Shown one piece after another: positions 32,486-43,581 of a stretch of DNA of 64,000 nucleotides. A program made the position numbers and the translations under genes. The notes under the pieces were generated by a model. That model had not been told where the DNA came from. It worked only from the letters and a program-made list of their open reading frames with translations, and did no database searches. The stretch's first letter is position 1. Each line of letters begins with the position of its first letter. The stretch is taken from positions 186,001-250,000 of the forward strand of contig JAVJAP010000023.1 in the NCBI GenBank assembly GCA_034770075.1, read 5' to 3'. The stretch comes from Aralia elata (taxonomy: Eukaryota > Streptophyta > Magnoliopsida > Apiales > Araliaceae).

Positions 32486-34549
32486 TGTCGACGCCGGGTT
32501 TTCGCTTCGTGGGTTCCCTTTGGTCTTTTCCAATTTTTGATTAAATGATTTTTGGGAAAAGGTCGGCATTAATGTCGACGGGGTTTTGAAAGATCGTTTT
32601 TTATGATGAGCCAATTAACCAGAGTCGCCAGTTGGTATATTTGAAATGGATGTACCAACTCATCCGAGTTTTCGTTTCTTATAAATCGTTGGCTCATATA
32701 TGACTCCGAATTAATTGGTCTGCGAACCGAGATTTATAGAGTTCGGGGGCTTGCTTAAGTGAGGGGAAGGTATTAGGCACCCCTCGACTTCCGTGAATAC
32801 GGTTACCGCAATCTTGATACTGTCCCATCCTTTAATTCATGAAATGTGTATATGTGCAGGTGTGTGTGTGTGTGTGTGTGTGCTTATGTGAATGTTGTGG
32901 TGAGTTTGTATGAAAGAATCATTTGGATTTTTAGGAAAAATCGTGCTTTAATTTGGGAACGCTTCGGAATGTCTTTTCGGTCTACACGAGAAAGCTTTAT
33001 GAAAAGGGTTTGATTTTAATTGTCAAAACTAGGAGATTTTCATTAGGTGACGTTTTGGAAAAATAGGAGTTTATTAAGCCTTAGCAAAAATAGGAATCGA
33101 GATTTATACGTTGCTTTCATAAATGATGGGCAATTTCTAGGATCTCTTTCGCCCTATACATCAAGGTTTAATAAAAACGTTTAATTTCTTTTATAAAACC
33201 CATTTTTCGTGACATTTGAAAATAACTTCTTTTTAGCTTTCTCGTAGAATAGGAATCAACTTTCATTAGCATTTCCAATTTTTAGCCTCGTGATGCTAAT
33301 ATCCTACTTTGATTGATTTTAGAAAAGATCTTTATCGTTTAATCTTTTGAAATCATTTTGGCGTCACGAAATCTAATCAAGCATAAACACGCGTCGGGGC
33401 TATCCACGGGCATGTAAGCCATCAAAATATCCCCGAACGCCAACAATCACATATTTCACTACTACGGGGCCTTAAACCCGATTCTCGCCTTGGCGTCGTT
33501 TTAAGGCCCGATGGTTATATGTTACAAGACGAGCACCTTGAATCTATTACATACATCAAAACGTCCATCATCAGATTTGAACCACGGGGTCGCGTTCCTA
33601 GGCTCACACGAGATTACAACATGCCCACAAAATGAGTATTACATAACTAACCAACCCGGATTTATCTAATACACCATGATACCCGAAAATGACAATCTAA
33701 ATAAATTACACCCAATAAATTATCACAAACAAGCTAGAAATTTCATCAATTGGATATCCTCGGGTTATTAGGAATAATTTTGTTCCGATGGAACCCTCAC
33801 CAATAATCCCTAATCCATGATTGTTCAACAAGATACATGAAAGTTATATCTAATTTACCCAGTCAATATAACATGAATTGCTAGAATAAATAGAAATTTT
33901 CACCTTGCAATTGATCTCAAATGGATGTGAACTTGTGTATTTGAATGGGATAAAGAGTGTATTTGATACAATCAAAATCAAAAGAATTAAATTCTCTCTC
34001 TTTTTCTCTCTTTTCTTCCTATTTGATTGCAAAATTTCTCTTTTTTTACCTCTATTTTCGTGCTTCTTGTTGCTGAATTCTCCTTCTTCTCCAAAATCTT
34101 CCCAATTGCTCAACTCCCTGTATGCTGCACGAAACTGGGCTGAAATAGGCTGGCTGGCCGCCTGCCCTCCACTCACCCCGATTTCGAGTTCCGTGTTTCG
34201 AGTTCCGTGTTTTCAAAAGGCGCACTATTTGGCCGCAGATCAATCCGCAGCTGGACGGTTTGACTTTCTCGTTTTTCGTGCCACGCCTCGATTTTTGTGC
34301 CGTAATGTCAGTTTTCGCTGACAGGCTCGTATTCGGCAGTCTGGGAATTTTCGGGAGACGTGCCACCTCATTCGGGAATGCCTGCTTCGGACGGCTTTAT
34401 TGTCACGTCAGCCTTGGTCGCTAAAACATTGCGGTGGTGTCGGGCGCTCGCACTTGTGCCCATTCCTTCGCTCCCGCAAGCCGGTTCAATTGACGATTTT
34501 GCCCTCCTGTCATGGTTAGTACAAGGAACGCAAAATTTGGGTGTCTACA
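32486..34549 (-). mobile_element. Element B left LTR (3' LTR)
   Basis: Runs from TGTCGACGCC to GGTGTCTACA (2064 bp). It differs from the right LTR by scattered substitutions (a couple of dozen by eye), a longer GT microsatellite near 32862, and the absence of a 49-bp GC-rich palindromic block present at about 49129-49177 in the right LTR. Confidence 0.93.
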
Positions 34550-34563
34550 GCTGCCCCTCTTTA
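34550..34563 (-). other. Element B polypurine tract
   Basis: On the minus strand TAAAGAGGGGCAGC lies directly before the 3' LTR start TGTAGACACCC. It is the expected primer site for plus-strand DNA synthesis. Confidence 0.85.
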
Positions 34564-34740
34564 TCATGTTCATGCAATGTTTAAAGAAATGAACAGGATA
34601 AAGAATAGACACTCGATGCATGAATGACAATGCACAAGGATGCCAATGGATACGTGATGCAACACATATTATTTATGATGCAACGCAAGATGTCATTGAT
34701 GCAAAATAATCAGAAAAGGGTGTCGAGGCTGATGATCGTC

Positions 34741-35216
34741 TCGTCGGGGCCGGGTATCGTCGCCGGTCACCCATCTCGTAACCCCCGGTTATCGTCGCCG
34801 GTTGGTTATCTTGTCGGAGCCGGTTTTCGTCGCCGGACATCCATCTCGTAATCGCCGGTTATCGTCGCCGGTCGATTGTCTCGTCGGGGCCGGGTATCGT
34901 CGCCGGTCACCCATCTCGTAACCCCCGGTTATCGTCGCCGGTTGGTTATCTTGTCGGAGCCGGTTTTCGTCGCCGGACATCCATCTTGTAATCGCCGGTT
35001 ATCGTCGCCGGTCGATTGTCTCGTCGGGGCCGGGTATCGTCGCCGGTCACCCATCTTGTAACCCCCGGTTATCGTCGCTGGTTGGTTATCTTGTCGGAGC
35101 CGGTTTTCGTCGTCGGACATCCATCTCGTAATTGCCGGTTATCGTCGCCGGTCGATTGTCTCGTCGGGGCCGGGCATCGTCGTCGGTCACCCATCTCGTA
35201 ATTCATTTTCACTAGA
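34741..35216. repeat. 140-bp tandem repeat in the element B 3' UTR
   Basis: The phrase TCGTCGGGGCCGGG recurs at 34741, 34881, 35021 and 35161, exactly 140 bp apart, giving about 3.4 copies. Each unit is itself built of about four variants of CCGGTTATCGTCGCCGGT at some 35-bp intervals. It lies between the 3' LTR and the antisense genes. ORFs drawn across it (34789-35359 and others) follow the repeat and are not genes. Confidence 0.95.
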
Positions 35217-35902
35217 TACATCAAACGGCTGCAAGGGAACCAAAGGGGACCCACCAGGGCCAGCCGCAGATGGGGATTCATAAGCGGCTCGCCGCTTCCA
35301 GATCTGTCACTTTCAACTTCGTACCCCACATAGATTCCTGAGATTTTGCTCGTTTGCAAAGGCCTTTTGTCGATTTCTCCAACTTTTCTGCAAAAACTGC
35401 TCCGGTAGGATCGTTCTACGTGCTACTGGTAACACTTTGACCGTTCACTTTTCAATTTCGTCAATATTTTGCTATACATTTGGCTATTTACGTGCTATAG
35501 ATAGAAAATGTATGCTTTACAATGCTATATTATGTATGCTCATATATACATGCTATGTATCAACTGTGTGAACCCTATTTTATGTTCATGATGCGGTTCT
35601 ACATACTGTTATTCTTTTTCTGCAAGAAAATCATGCATTATGGTACTTTACATGCTGTAATTACATATATGAACGCAACCTTGATCTGTTGTGGCTTGGA
35701 TTAATGGAAAATATGTTTGGCTTATGCCTGGGATGTCCATTTTACAAACGGAACTCTGCCGATTTTTTTTTTTTTTTTTGTTGCACATACCATAAACATG
35801 CATCATGTTGCATTAATTATATGATGAGGGTAGGAATTTAGAACATTCGTGACATAATTCAAAAGGGAACTTACCTTCCTCCTTGCCTGTTCTGTTCCAG
35901 CT
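35217..35902. other. Element B non-coding stretch before the antisense gene
   Basis: No gene is visible. It includes a poly-T run near 35764-35780. It may hold the promoter of the plus-strand gene starting at 35903, but no clear TATA box can be assigned. Confidence 0.4.
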
Positions 35903-37886
35903 ATGGATCCCGATGCTCATAGTAGCTCCTCCGTGTCACGGACCTCGGGTGTTCGCCGCCGTAGGGCTGCACCTGCTCCTGTTCCTCCTCGGACCCGTCA
36001 GGCTCGTCGCTTGGCGGAGGCTGTCATCCGTCCCGATCATCCGGACGTTGAGGAGGCTGTCCCTCTGGAGGTCGCGGCAGAGGGGCCATCCTCCAGCACA
36101 CCGGCTCCATCTACTCATCAGGCTTCTTCTGGCGCCCCTGTGCAGATACCCGATCTATTGGGTGGGGATCTCAGTCGTCACCCCTCAGCATCTCTCGTGG
36201 CTAACGAGGTATATTCAATTCCATTATTACTTCATTCTCAATTTCTCAATTCTCCTTTTATCTGGACTGACCCATTGGTGATTGTCCCAGGTGCCCGAGT
36301 TTACTCAGCCGAGGGGCAACTGGTTCAACATCTACTCCCTCTACACGGCTCTGCACAGCGACTACCGGACGATGGTGGATTCTTGGGGCTTCCGTCACTT
36401 CTTCACTATCATCCCCCGGTAGTGCCCCTGGGGTTACATGCGGGCTTTATCCGAGAGATGGTTTCACCAGACCCAGTCCCTTTACCTTCTTGACTGCGAG
36501 GTTGTGCTGACCCCTTGGGATTGGAGGTACATTACCGGCATAGAGTTCACCGGATCCCGGGTCCCTCTGGATCTCGACATCACTCCAGCGGAGGTCCGGG
36601 CTTTATTGGGCTTCGCCGCTGAGGATCGGGTCTTTAAGGCCCGTAGTATTCGATCCGGTGCCTTGGCTGTTGATGCTGTCGGGGGTCTCTACGCGCTGCC
36701 CATTCCAGCGGATCAGGGTACTCGGGACATTCTGCTCCGACGCCTGTTCCTGACCATCATGAGGGGTTGTTTCCTAGGGAACAACTCCTCCACCATTCAT
36801 TTCAGCGTCGTAGGAGCGGTCAGAGACGTGGACCGCATCAGTGACTATGACTGGGGGTCATTCACCTTTGCCTATTTCCTCCACGATATGCGTCTACGCT
36901 CGGAGGGCCAGACAGATGCTTGGCTCGGATTTTATCACTTCCTGCTGGTGAGGTTTCTCTTTCCCTCTTCTTATTGGACTTTCCTTCATTTATTTCCCTT
37001 TTCTGCATTTATAGGTTACTCATGTTTTTCACTGTTTCTGTTCGTAGTTCTGGGCCTACGAGCGTCTCCCATGTCTGAGGCCTGTCACCACTCTTGGCTT
37101 GGACACCTATCCCCAGGGTCGGCGATGGCATCATAGCACCCTGGAGGAGGTCCCGGTATCTGGCAGCTTTGCACACTGCCGCATCCAACTGGAGCTGATC
37201 ACGGCTGTAAGGGTCGTCTGGAGGCCTTATCTTTCTGAGCATCTGGATGTGGGGTTTATAGATGGGCATCCTACCGGCCCGGAGTTTGCACTTTCCACCC
37301 GTCGCCTCACTTAGGCATAATAAAAAAGAGTGTCGGAGGATGGGTTATGTACCTGGGGGAGCGCGCCTTCAGATGCGTTACAGGAGAGATCCGCATCCCG
37401 CACTCCCTTCCTTTCACTACTTCTTGGCCGCTGGATTCTCAGCCTTCAGAGATCATGCTTGTAGGGGAGGACGGCCGGATGCTTTCGACGGGTCCCAGTA
37501 CCAGTGATGCTTTCCGTACTTGGTGGGTGCCCCGCACCATCGGTCCTCAGACCCGGGCCACATTCTTCCTCGGGGACATGGTTCCTGGCTCGGTGATGAT
37601 GACTGACTGGGCAGCCTGCGTTCGGACTCCCACTCATGCCGAGCAGATCGCCCCCCTGACTCGTCAGGTAGACCAGCTATCTCTATATCTTCGGGTGTTG
37701 GGCCGAACTCCAGAGGATGCTTATGCCTATGATCCTGATGGTGCGGGTTATGATGCGGGCCCGAGCTCGTCCGATGCCACAGCGCAGCCCTACATTCCGG
37801 ACATGAATTTCGGTCCTCCGACGTCGACGACCCCAGGGGATCAGTTTGAGGATCCCGCCTTTATCGATGAGATTGATTTTATTTAG
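35903..37886 (+). pseudogene. Antisense plant-mobile-domain (PMD) gene in element B
   Basis: Runs opposite to gag-pol. Exon 1 (35903-36208) is Ser/Pro/Arg-rich. A GT-AG intron at 36209-36290 keeps the frame into VPEFTQPRGNWFNIYSLY. The PMD core follows: VLTPWDWRYITGIEF, RRLFLTIMRGCFLGN, DVDRISDYDWGSFTFAYF. A second GT-AG intron (36948-37047) joins in frame to FWAYERLPCLRP. One TAG at 36420 interrupts exon 2. The reading stops at 37314, and the C-terminal part (MYLGERAFRCVTGEI to 37886) is in another frame, from a frameshift or a third intron. PMD proteins are known as host silencing factors and as passengers in transposons; the role here is unknown. Confidence 0.8.
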
Positions 37887-38091
37887 ATCAGGATAGGATA
37901 GGGCTTTTGTACCTGTACCTGCTTGGACTTATTTTTCATTTTATGCACTATGTACTGAATTCATTTATTTATTCATGCACAGTATTTCTCTTTTATCTCT
38001 ATGAACTTCATTTGCTGTATGATGCATGCTTTTCTTATTTATGAAATAGAAAACGACCCCTGTACAGTCTTTTGATACTATTTTTCCACAG
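37887..38091 (+). other. Spacer between the two antisense genes
   Basis: A/T-rich, 205 bp, no ORF. It could contain the polyadenylation region of the PMD gene and the start of the next gene. Confidence 0.5.
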
Positions 38092-39657
38092 ATGTCGTCC
38101 TCAGATGCCGTGGTACGTTTGGATTTCATTCCTTCCACAGGGTTGGTTTGCAGTTTCCTCCGCTGGTTTGACAGTTTATTGCCGGCCGATAGGGTTATCG
38201 CAGATGGTCTTTTGGGCCATTCTTGGTCCTTATTAACCTTTCAGGTGCCAGTGGGCTTTGTGGAGGGTATTCTGAGCTATTGGGCGCCTGCCCGTCAGGT
38301 GTTCAGGTTAGGGATGGTAGAGCTGACCCCCACCCTCGAGGAGTATGCTCGCTTCACCGGCTTGCCTTTGGATAGACCTTGTGCCAGGGTTACGGCTGGT
38401 TCCATGCGTCGTCAGTTCTTGACCTTTACCGGTTTGCGGAGGGCTGTCTTGTTACCGGTGATCACATCAGACCATATGGTTCCCCTTTAGTTCTTGATTG
38501 ACCGATTTAGTTCACCTGACAGTTTTTGTCTTTTCTTCGGCGATTTTTCTATATCTGAGGAGCGCTGGGGCGCTTCAAGAGTAGGCGTTCTGATGGCTTG
38601 TATCGTCTCAGTTTTGTACTTGCCCGCAGGACCCGATCAGTTGGACATGCGAGTTGTCGCGGCTGTTCGAGCCCTTCAGGAGGATTACACCATTCTTCCC
38701 ATGATATTGGCGGATACCTATATGTCAGCTTCATACTGTTAATCCTTCCGAGGCAGGGTATTCAGAGGGAGTTCGACCTTATTGTATATGTGGTTCATGA
38801 GTCATCTTAGTCCCATCGGCTATTTCCGTCGCCAAGGGTTTTGCTTCAGCCATGACATAACCACGCAGTTTTCGTTTCGTCCCGTGAGCTGTACTGATGT
38901 GGCCTCCTGGACATCATTTTTGTCTATCATTGAGGATCCCTTTCATCTATTGGTCTACTCGGGCTATTGCTCCTTTATGAGCTTCTTGACTCACGTGCCC
39001 ACCCTGGATTTCATCCCTATTGCTGGCTTGAGGGGTGTGACGACTTATCATCCTCTGGCGGTTATGGGGCAGTTTGATCAGACATAGGATTTACACCCTT
39101 TCGCGGGTGCAGCCGCCTACCGATTCCTTATATCATCCCGTTCAGAGAGGGATCTACTGCGGGTATACGATCTTTGGTCTCGCAGGATCTTTGTCGAATA
39201 CAGTGAGAGCTGTCACATCTAGACATTTGCTTACGTGCAGTGGTTGCGTGGAGACTTGGATCCGGCTGGTTTGAGTCAGACTGGGGCCTTTGATGACCCT
39301 GGAGTGATTTTCTTAGAGGATACCACAGACCGCTCCATCTCAGCTGATTCTGCCCCGAGTCGGGTTACTGAGGATTCCCGACTCCGCCTGGCCCTGATTA
39401 CTGCTGAGGCCGAGAGGGATACCGCTTTTGTCGAGAGAGATGATGCCATTCGGGCTAGAGAGGCTGCCATTGCTGACAGAGAGGCCATTGTATTTCAGAC
39501 CAGGGCAGTTGTAGATGCTCATTTTGGGACTGTCAGCCGAGCCACTGCTTTACTGGATCGTATTGATATGATGGGGCAGCAGATTGCAGGAGATGCTGAT
39601 GCTTCAGATCTATCCACCACCTTGTCCATCCTGCTTCAGCTAGTTTCAGATTTGTAG
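38092..39657 (+). pseudogene. Antisense DUF7745-like gene with coiled-coil tail in element B
   Basis: Begins MSSSDAVVRLDFIP. Blocks typical of the plant retroelement-associated DUF7745 family follow: MVELTPTLEEYARFTGLP, GVLMACIVSVLYLP, MRVVAAVRALQEDY, PMILADTYMS, RGVTTYHPLAVMGQF. A Glu/Arg/Ala-rich segment (TAEAERDTAFVERDDAIRAR, about 39400-39500) looks like a coiled coil, ending at 39657. The blocks fall in several frames with stops at 38488, 38740 and 39085, so introns or frameshifts are present. The family assignment is from memory of its motifs. Function is unknown. Confidence 0.65.
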
Positions 39658-40166
39658 ATTATTTTATTTCCTGCATAGACTATGTTAGTTTCATCAGTTA
39701 TCGAAAGAGAAATCTTGTAATAAAATGACTTATATAAATAGACATGCATTTAAATTTAGTCATTTTCCCCTTTTGTCGTATCATTGCCCTTCATTGGATC
39801 CTCATTTTATCCAGTTGACCACGATTTTGACATTTCACCTTCTTTCTCTTCTCAAGACTTGATGGAGATTTGACAGATATTGTCGCACACCTTTTGATTT
39901 CATCGGATTGAATCTCAGATTTTGGATAACTGTTTGGTTGGATCAGGGTTATGTCCTTTGGGATAAAGCTGGTTAAGTAGCTGGTTTCGGGAAGGTTTTG
40001 AGGGTGTAGGAAGGTTTTATCTGGCCATTGAAAATTGGTTTTGGTTAGGGAAAGGATTATTTTTTTAAGGGATCGGACCGCGCCATGATGGCTGCCTACG
40101 TACCCCCACAAGTTGGGAGGTCAGGTCCTACGTAGTTCGCTCTCAAAGGAAAAAGGAACTGATGAT
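39658..40166. other. Element B spacer between integrase and the antisense genes
   Basis: No gene is recognised. The stretch separates the convergent ends of pol (minus strand) and the DUF7745-like gene (plus strand). The ORF at 39791-40111 has no recognisable domain. Confidence 0.5.
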
Positions 40167-43100
40167 TCAAGCGTAGAACCGCTTCACCGAGTCAGAATTG
40201 AGGGGTTGTGGAAATACCTCACCATCCATGTCTTGCAATATGAGGGCACCTCCGGATAACACTTTTTTAATCCCAAACGGCCCTTCCCAATTCGGGGCGA
40301 ACTTTCCCTTGGCTTCGTCTTGACAAGGCATGACTCTTTTCAGCACCAAATCATTTTCCTTGAACTTCCGAGGTCTTATCCTCTTGTCATATGATCGAGA
40401 GATCCTTTGTTGATATAACTGACCGTGCCAAACAGCAGCCACCCTTCTTTCATCAATTAGGGCCAATTGGTCGTATCGACTTTGCATCCAATCCTCCTCA
40501 CTTATCTGAGCATCGATCACTATTCTGAGGGATGCCATTTCAACCTCAACTGGCAGAACGGCCTCCATTCCATACACCAAAGCGTAAGGGGTTGCCCCTG
40601 TGGAAGTACGCGTTGATGTTCGGTATGCCAGCAGAGTGAGGGGTAGCAGATCCGGCCATCCCCGATGATTAGCAGACATTTTTGCCATGATCTTCTTGAT
40701 GTTCTTATTTGCAGCCTCCACTGCCCCATTCATCTTAGGACGGTAAATGACGGAATTGAGGTGCTTGATCTTGAACTGGTCACACAGTCCCTTCATGAGG
40801 GCGTTGTTTAAATTCCTGGCATTGTCGGAGACCAAAACCTCAGGTTGCCCGTATCGACAAATGACATTATTCCTGATGAAACCGACGATGACCTCCTGAG
40901 TTACTTTGGGGAAAGAAGCTGCCTCTACCCATTTGGTGAAATAATCGATCATGACGAAAATGAATAGGTGCCCGTTGCTTACTTTGGCTCTATTGGTCCG
41001 ATTACATCCATTCCCCACATTGAAAACGGCCACGGGGAAGTCATACAGTGCAGTTCATTGGGAGGCGTGTGGATCACATTACCGTGCGCCTGGCATTGGT
41101 AACACCGTTTGACATGATCATCGCAATCGGCTTTCAGCGTTAACCAATAATGTCCCATTCTCAAAATCTTTTTGGCCAGCATTGGTCCACTCATATGGGG
41201 CCCACACACTCCACCATGTATTTCATTCATAATCCTTTGGGCCTGCGTTTCATCTACGCACTGCAACAGTCCCAACCCAGCATCCCTTTTGTAGAGTGAA
41301 TCCCCACTTAGGTAAAATTTTATCGCCATCCTTTGAATTCTCATCCTCTCAGTTCGACTCGCCTGGTCGGGATGGGATCTATCTCTCAAATATCCCCTTA
41401 TGTCGTGATACCAGGGCTGCCTTGTCGACACCACTTCGTCTGATAATACTGCCACATGTTCCTTATATGCCGGGGCATTCTGTACGGCTATCTCAATATG
41501 TGGACTGTCCCTGTTCTTGATTACGTGGATTAAGGAAGCCAGGGTTGCCAATGCATCGGCAAAATCATTCCGTCCCTGGGGAATATGGCGGAAAGCGATA
41601 TCTTCGAACTCTTGCATCAGCTGGGTAACACAACGATGGTATGGAAGTAACCGAAGCTCTTTAGTGTTGTACAACCCGATCGCTTGTCTGATTACCAGTT
41701 CTGAATCCCCAAACACCGCTAGTCTCCTCACTCCCATGTCGCGGGCCAAACGGAGTCCTAAGATACATCCCTCGTATTCAGCGGTGTTGTTCGAATTGCT
41801 GAAATGCAGTTTAGTGGCCACGGGGTATTGTTCTCCAGTGATAGAGACCAGGACTGCTCCGGCTCCTGCCCCCTCGGCATTCATGGCACCATCAAAATAC
41901 AGCTTCCAGAACTGTCCCTCGTCATCACATTTCTCGCGTGATACCCAAAATATATCCTCGCCCGGAAGAGGAGTTTCCAAGGGCTCCATCCCTCCTGATG
42001 GGGTTTCTGCCAACTGATCTGCAATTCCCTGCCCTTTCATGGCCTTCTGAGTCACGTACACCATGTCGAACTGTTGTAAGATCAGCTGCCATCTTGACAA
42101 CCGACAATTCAGCATGGGCCTTTCAAAAATATATTTCAGGGGATCCATTCTTGATATCAGGTATGTCGTATGCCCATGGAGGTAGTGCTGTAATCTCCCT
42201 GCAGCCCAGGCTAGAGCACAACAGGTCTTCTCGATGGGAGTGTAATTTTGTTCACATTGGCTAAATCTTTTGCTGAGGTAATAGATGGCCTGCTCTTTAC
42301 CTGCCTCACTCTTTTGTCCCAGCATACATCCCATCGCGATGGCATTGACCGATATATACATAAACAGAGGGATCCCATCCTTTGGGGGTACCAGCACTGG
42401 GGCCTCCGTCAGCTGCTTTTTAATGGTCTGAAAAGCCTTCTGACATTGCTCATTCCATTCCTGGGAAGCCCCCTTTCTTAACAGTTTGAAAATTGGCTCA
42501 CATGTAGTCGTCAAGTGGGATATAAAACGGCTGATGAAGTTTATCCTCCTGAGGAAACCTCTTATCTCCTTTTCTGTGTGAGGCGCCGGCATATCCACAA
42601 TGGCCTTAATCTTTGCTGGATCCAACTCAATGCCCCGATCACTAACCAGGAATCCCAAGAGCTTACCCGACTGCACTCCGAAAGCACACTTGGCTGGATT
42701 GAGTTTCAAATTATACTTTCTGAGCTAATCGAATAGCTTTTTGAGATGGGTTACATGATCAGATTCTACCCTCGATTTTACAATAATGTCATCCACGTAG
42801 ACCTCTATCTCCTTATGCATCATATCATGGAATAAGGCCATCATGGCTCTCTGATAAGTAGCCCCTGCGTTTGTGAGGCCAAAAGCCAATCGCCTATAGC
42901 AGAAAGTGCCCCAGGGGGTGATGAATGCGGTCTTTTCCCGATCTTCTTCCGCCACCATTATCTGATGATATCCCGCGAAACAATCCACAAAAGAGTACAT
43001 TTCGTACTGGGCTGTGTTATCCACCAGGATGTGTATGAAAGGCACCGGGAAGTTATCCTTGAGACTGGCCTTGTTTAGATCTCTGTAGTCTACGCATACC

Positions 43101-43413
43101 CTCACCTTTCCTCCAGTCTTAGCCACTGGGACTACATTGGATAGCCATTCTGGGTAAGTGGACACCATAATGATTCCCTATCTTGAGTTCTTTTGGCTTG
43201 TCAGGGGTTCCAATATCAATGGTGACGGTTTGGTCCAAGTTGGGTTTGGGTTTATCCTCGACCCATCCTTTGATCTCGTCAAGCGCGTCGTCGTAATCTG
43301 TCTCGTCTTGTTCAATGCCCATTAAATCGAAATCCAGCTCAATGTCAAAATCATAATCATCATTCAAATTTGAAAGACCATTTGTTAGGCAAGGATTACT
43401 CAAATTGGTACAC
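40167..43413 (-). pseudogene. Element B pol: RT, RNase H, archaeal-type RNase H, integrase
   Basis: After the intron (43413 onward) an acidic N-terminal part leads to KELKIG. A deletion near 43170 then joins almost directly to STYPEWLSNVVPV, removing the normal linker. RT shows CVDYRDLNKASLKDNFP, FAGYHQIM and the catalytic VYVDDIIVKS. A TAG stop lies at 42725 (LFD-stop-LRK). RNase H (FSQCEQNYTPIEKTCCALAW) is followed by the second RNase H (FDGAMNAEGAGAGAVL, NNTAEYEGCILGLRLARD). Integrase has CYQCQAHGN, then DYFTKWVEA, VSDNARN and GAVEAANKN. A frameshift near 40985 splits the integrase. The polyprotein is inactive in this copy. Confidence 0.92.
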
Positions 43414-43581
43414 CTGACATGAAACAAAATACTTGTCATATATAAATCATTTTTCACGACGATCGCATTTTCAAAATAACACGAAGAAACGACATAATTA
43501 TGCAGAAGTAAAACAACAACAAAAATAAACTTCTTCATTCCCCCATCCTCTGGGGGCTACCACCTTGACGTCGGGTTTTAC
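43414..43581 (-). other. Intron between gag-pro and pol of element B
   Basis: The donor AAGG/GTAAAA at 43581 lies at the gag-pro stop codon, and the acceptor CATGTCAG/GTGTACC at 43414 precedes the pol exon. Removing 168 bp replaces the TAA stop and joins KQG to CTNLSNPCLTNGL in the open frame. Tat relatives such as Ogre are known to splice at this position, which would regulate the gag to gag-pol ratio. Splicing itself is inferred. Confidence 0.75.

Noticed and set aside
34789..35359. ORFs across the 140-bp repeats on both strands
   Set aside because: The repeat period is not a multiple of three and the proteins are Arg/Gly/Asp-rich reads of GC-rich repeats on both strands.
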